This document shows, piece by piece, positions 14,545-15,956 of a stretch of 15,956 bases of DNA. How positions within the stretch are numbered: position 1 is the stretch's first letter; the number at the start of each line of letters is the position of its first letter. Position numbers and translations under genes: made by a program. The stretch comes from an uncultured Acidaminococcus sp. GTDB lineage: Bacteria > Bacillota > Negativicutes > Acidaminococcales > Acidaminococcaceae. The DNA is taken from the NCBI GenBank assembly GCA_900554515.1, contig USHN01000016.1:1-15956 (forward strand). The letters are read 5' to 3'. The notes beneath the pieces were generated by a model. That model was not told where the DNA came from, did no database searches, and saw nothing but the letters and a program-made list of their open reading frames with translations.

Positions 14545-15956
14545 CAGTACTAATACGGGGTATAATTCCAATCGCAACAATAACGGTGCTACAGGGAGTG
14601 ATGCCATCGCTATTGGTGTCACTGATATCGCTTCTGGCTACGGATCCATAGCCATTGGTCGGGGGAACACTTCTGATAAAAGTTCAGCGTTGACACTGGG
14701 CATAGATAATCAATCTCACGGCGTTAAAACCGAAGTCATTGGCTATCAGTCCAGTGCTGTTGCCAACAACAGTACCCTCATCGGGAATAATAATAAGATA
14801 ACGGATGAAATTTCCCGCGCCCATAACAATAATCGAGGAGGACGCGGAGGGATCTATGCTGCGGATAATATCGTAGCTGGCCAGGATCTGCGTGTGGATG
14901 GAAAAAATAATGCGGTCTTTGGCACGAGTTATAACAATGGAGGAGTTACAAAATCTTACGTAGCAGGCGATAATAATACGGTTATCGGCGTGGGCAATCT
15001 TGTAGGATATGTGCAAAATGTAGCTTACGCAGAACCGCAGCTGGTGAAAGCAACAGACCAGAATGTAGCGGTAGGAATGAGCAATACAGTGACTGGTGGT
15101 AGTATTGCTGTAGGATCAAGCTCTAAAGTGTATGGAAGCTTGGGTGTATCTTTGGGACACGCTAATACGATTTATAGTAGTAGTGATGGTGGCGGAGACT
15201 GGGGTGTTGCTTTGGGGAATTGGCTGACTGTTAAAGGCGAGCAGGCTATAGCTATTGGTGGAGGTAGCAAACAAGATAAAAATACAATTGCTGAAGGAAA
15301 TTATTCCATCACAATAGGGTCAGGAACCACGACCCGAGCAAATTACGCCACTGCTATAGGGAGAGAAGCTAGTGCCACAAAGGGGCAAGCGATTGCCTTG
15401 GGCTATAAGGCTGCTGCTTCTGAAACTTGGTCTATGGCTCTTGGTAGTAGCAGTACTGCTAGTGGATTGACTTCTACTGCTGTCGGCAGCTATGGTGCTA
15501 AAGCCACGGTAAAAGATAGTGTAGCACTGGGATCTTATAGCGTAGCCAATACGGCAAAGGGTGTAGCAGGCTATGATCCCTCTACTAAGGTTGCTTCTAC
15601 GAATACATCTTCTACTTGGAAAGCAACACATGCAGCGCTTTCCATCGGTGATACAACATCGGGATACACTCGCCAAATTACCAATGTGGCCGCCGGATTT
15701 AATGATACCGATGCGGTGAACGTGGCACAGCTAAAACAAGCCATGGCTTCTATCACTCCCAATCATGGTGGTTCTACTACGACGGATACACGCAATACAG
15801 TACAGGCAGGGGAGCATGTGAACGTAGTAGCAACGCCTAATAGCGACGGCAGCTCCACCTATACCGTTTCCGTTAAAGCAGATGGTGAAATCACAAGCGG
15901 CAATACAGGAATTGTTACTGGGGGTGCGGTGTACCAGGAGACCCGGGTAAAGCAGG
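14489..15956 (+). CDS. Trimeric autotransporter adhesin (YadA-like), passenger head and start of stalk; open at window end
   Basis: This frame is open for 489 codons and runs off the window. It begins GTSVVRAEDDSQLHYVSI, the end of a signal peptide plus the mature N-terminus, so its true start is ATG 14335 in the other frame. About eighteen to nineteen YadA-head repeats of the xAIAIGxx kind follow (for example DAIAIG, GSIAIG, QAIALG, SVALG). A neck motif, RQITNVAAGFNDTDAVNVAQ, comes at 15671-15736, then stalk-like sequence (NTVQAGEHVNVVATP, NTGIVTGGAVYQETRV). In the family, heads form trimeric left-handed beta-rolls on the cell surface that bind host or bacterial ligands, anchored by a C-terminal beta-barrel that lies beyond the window here. 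Composition is low-complexity (Gly, Ser, Thr, Ala, Asn) and unlike its neighbours. The ligand is unknown. In the G9 state this part should not be translated from the native start. Confidence 0.9.
14597..15651 (+). repeat. Array of YadA-head peptide repeats
   Basis: Diverged units of about 14 residues centred on a (V/I/A)-A-(I/L/V)-G core repeat through this span, ending at ALSIG. They are protein-level repeats, with DNA too diverged for simple tandem recombination. Two interruptions are visible: an Asn/Gly-rich stretch HNNNRGGRGGIYAAD (about 14822-14866) and GYVQNVAYAEPQLVKATD (about 15007-15060). Confidence 0.8.

Noticed and set aside
14684..15016. Minus-strand ORFs inside the adhesin region (14684-15016, 15320-15676, 15571-15762)
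   Set aside because: They are antisense to the repetitive adhesin frame; the low-complexity repeats on the + strand explain the long open frames.
1..15956. CRISPR array, insertion sequence, prophage or attachment site
   Set aside because: No direct repeats with regular spacers, transposase motifs, terminal inverted repeats or tRNA-end duplications were seen.

Overview
This window reads as chromosomal DNA from a strict or near-strict anaerobe with a diderm (outer-membrane) envelope, most likely a Negativicute (Firmicutes with an outer membrane: Acidaminococcus, Veillonella, Megasphaera and relatives). The case rests on the combination of Firmicutes-type genes (class III fructose-1,6-bisphosphatase, strong AGGAGG-like ribosome binding sites, a NrdR-type box pair), anaerobe markers (class III ribonucleotide reductase, desulfoferrodoxin), and a type V secreted YadA-like adhesin with an ESPR signal peptide, which needs an outer membrane. 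The genus is not determined from the sequence. Every recognisable gene is on the + strand.

Layout. (1) 116-3786: two translationally coupled half-transporter genes encode a heterodimeric ABC exporter. Motif defects in the two subunits are complementary, giving one degenerate and one canonical ATP site. (2) 3821-7054: nrdG-nrdD, the anaerobic ribonucleotide reductase activase and a catalytic subunit fused to a thioredoxin/glutaredoxin-like domain. Between them lie a near-consensus promoter and two NrdR-like boxes exactly 31 bp apart, the second covering the -35 element. A strong terminator follows. (3) 7204-8415: a free-standing alanyl-tRNA editing protein behind its own promoter. (4) 8510-13644: a cystine-type symporter of the TcyP family, a secreted Ser esterase with an N-terminal Ig-like region, and class III FBPase (fbp), closely spaced. 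(5) 13720-14100: class I desulfoferrodoxin with its own extended -10 promoter and a strong terminator. (6) 14335 to the window end: a large trimeric autotransporter adhesin gene, incomplete at the window edge.

The most striking feature is in the adhesin gene. The ESPR signal peptide and the adhesin body are in different reading frames, and the join is an uninterrupted run of nine G residues (14482-14490). A run of 8 or 11 G would restore one continuous frame with a good signal peptidase site (VRA/EDD). This is the layout of a phase-variable contingency locus caught in the OFF state, although a homopolymer sequencing error cannot be excluded from one sequence. The second most informative element is the NrdR box pair before nrdD.

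Much of the window fits anaerobic life on a host surface: deoxynucleotide synthesis without oxygen, superoxide detoxification, cystine uptake, gluconeogenesis, export and a switchable surface adhesin. No CRISPR array, insertion sequence, tRNA or rRNA gene was seen.
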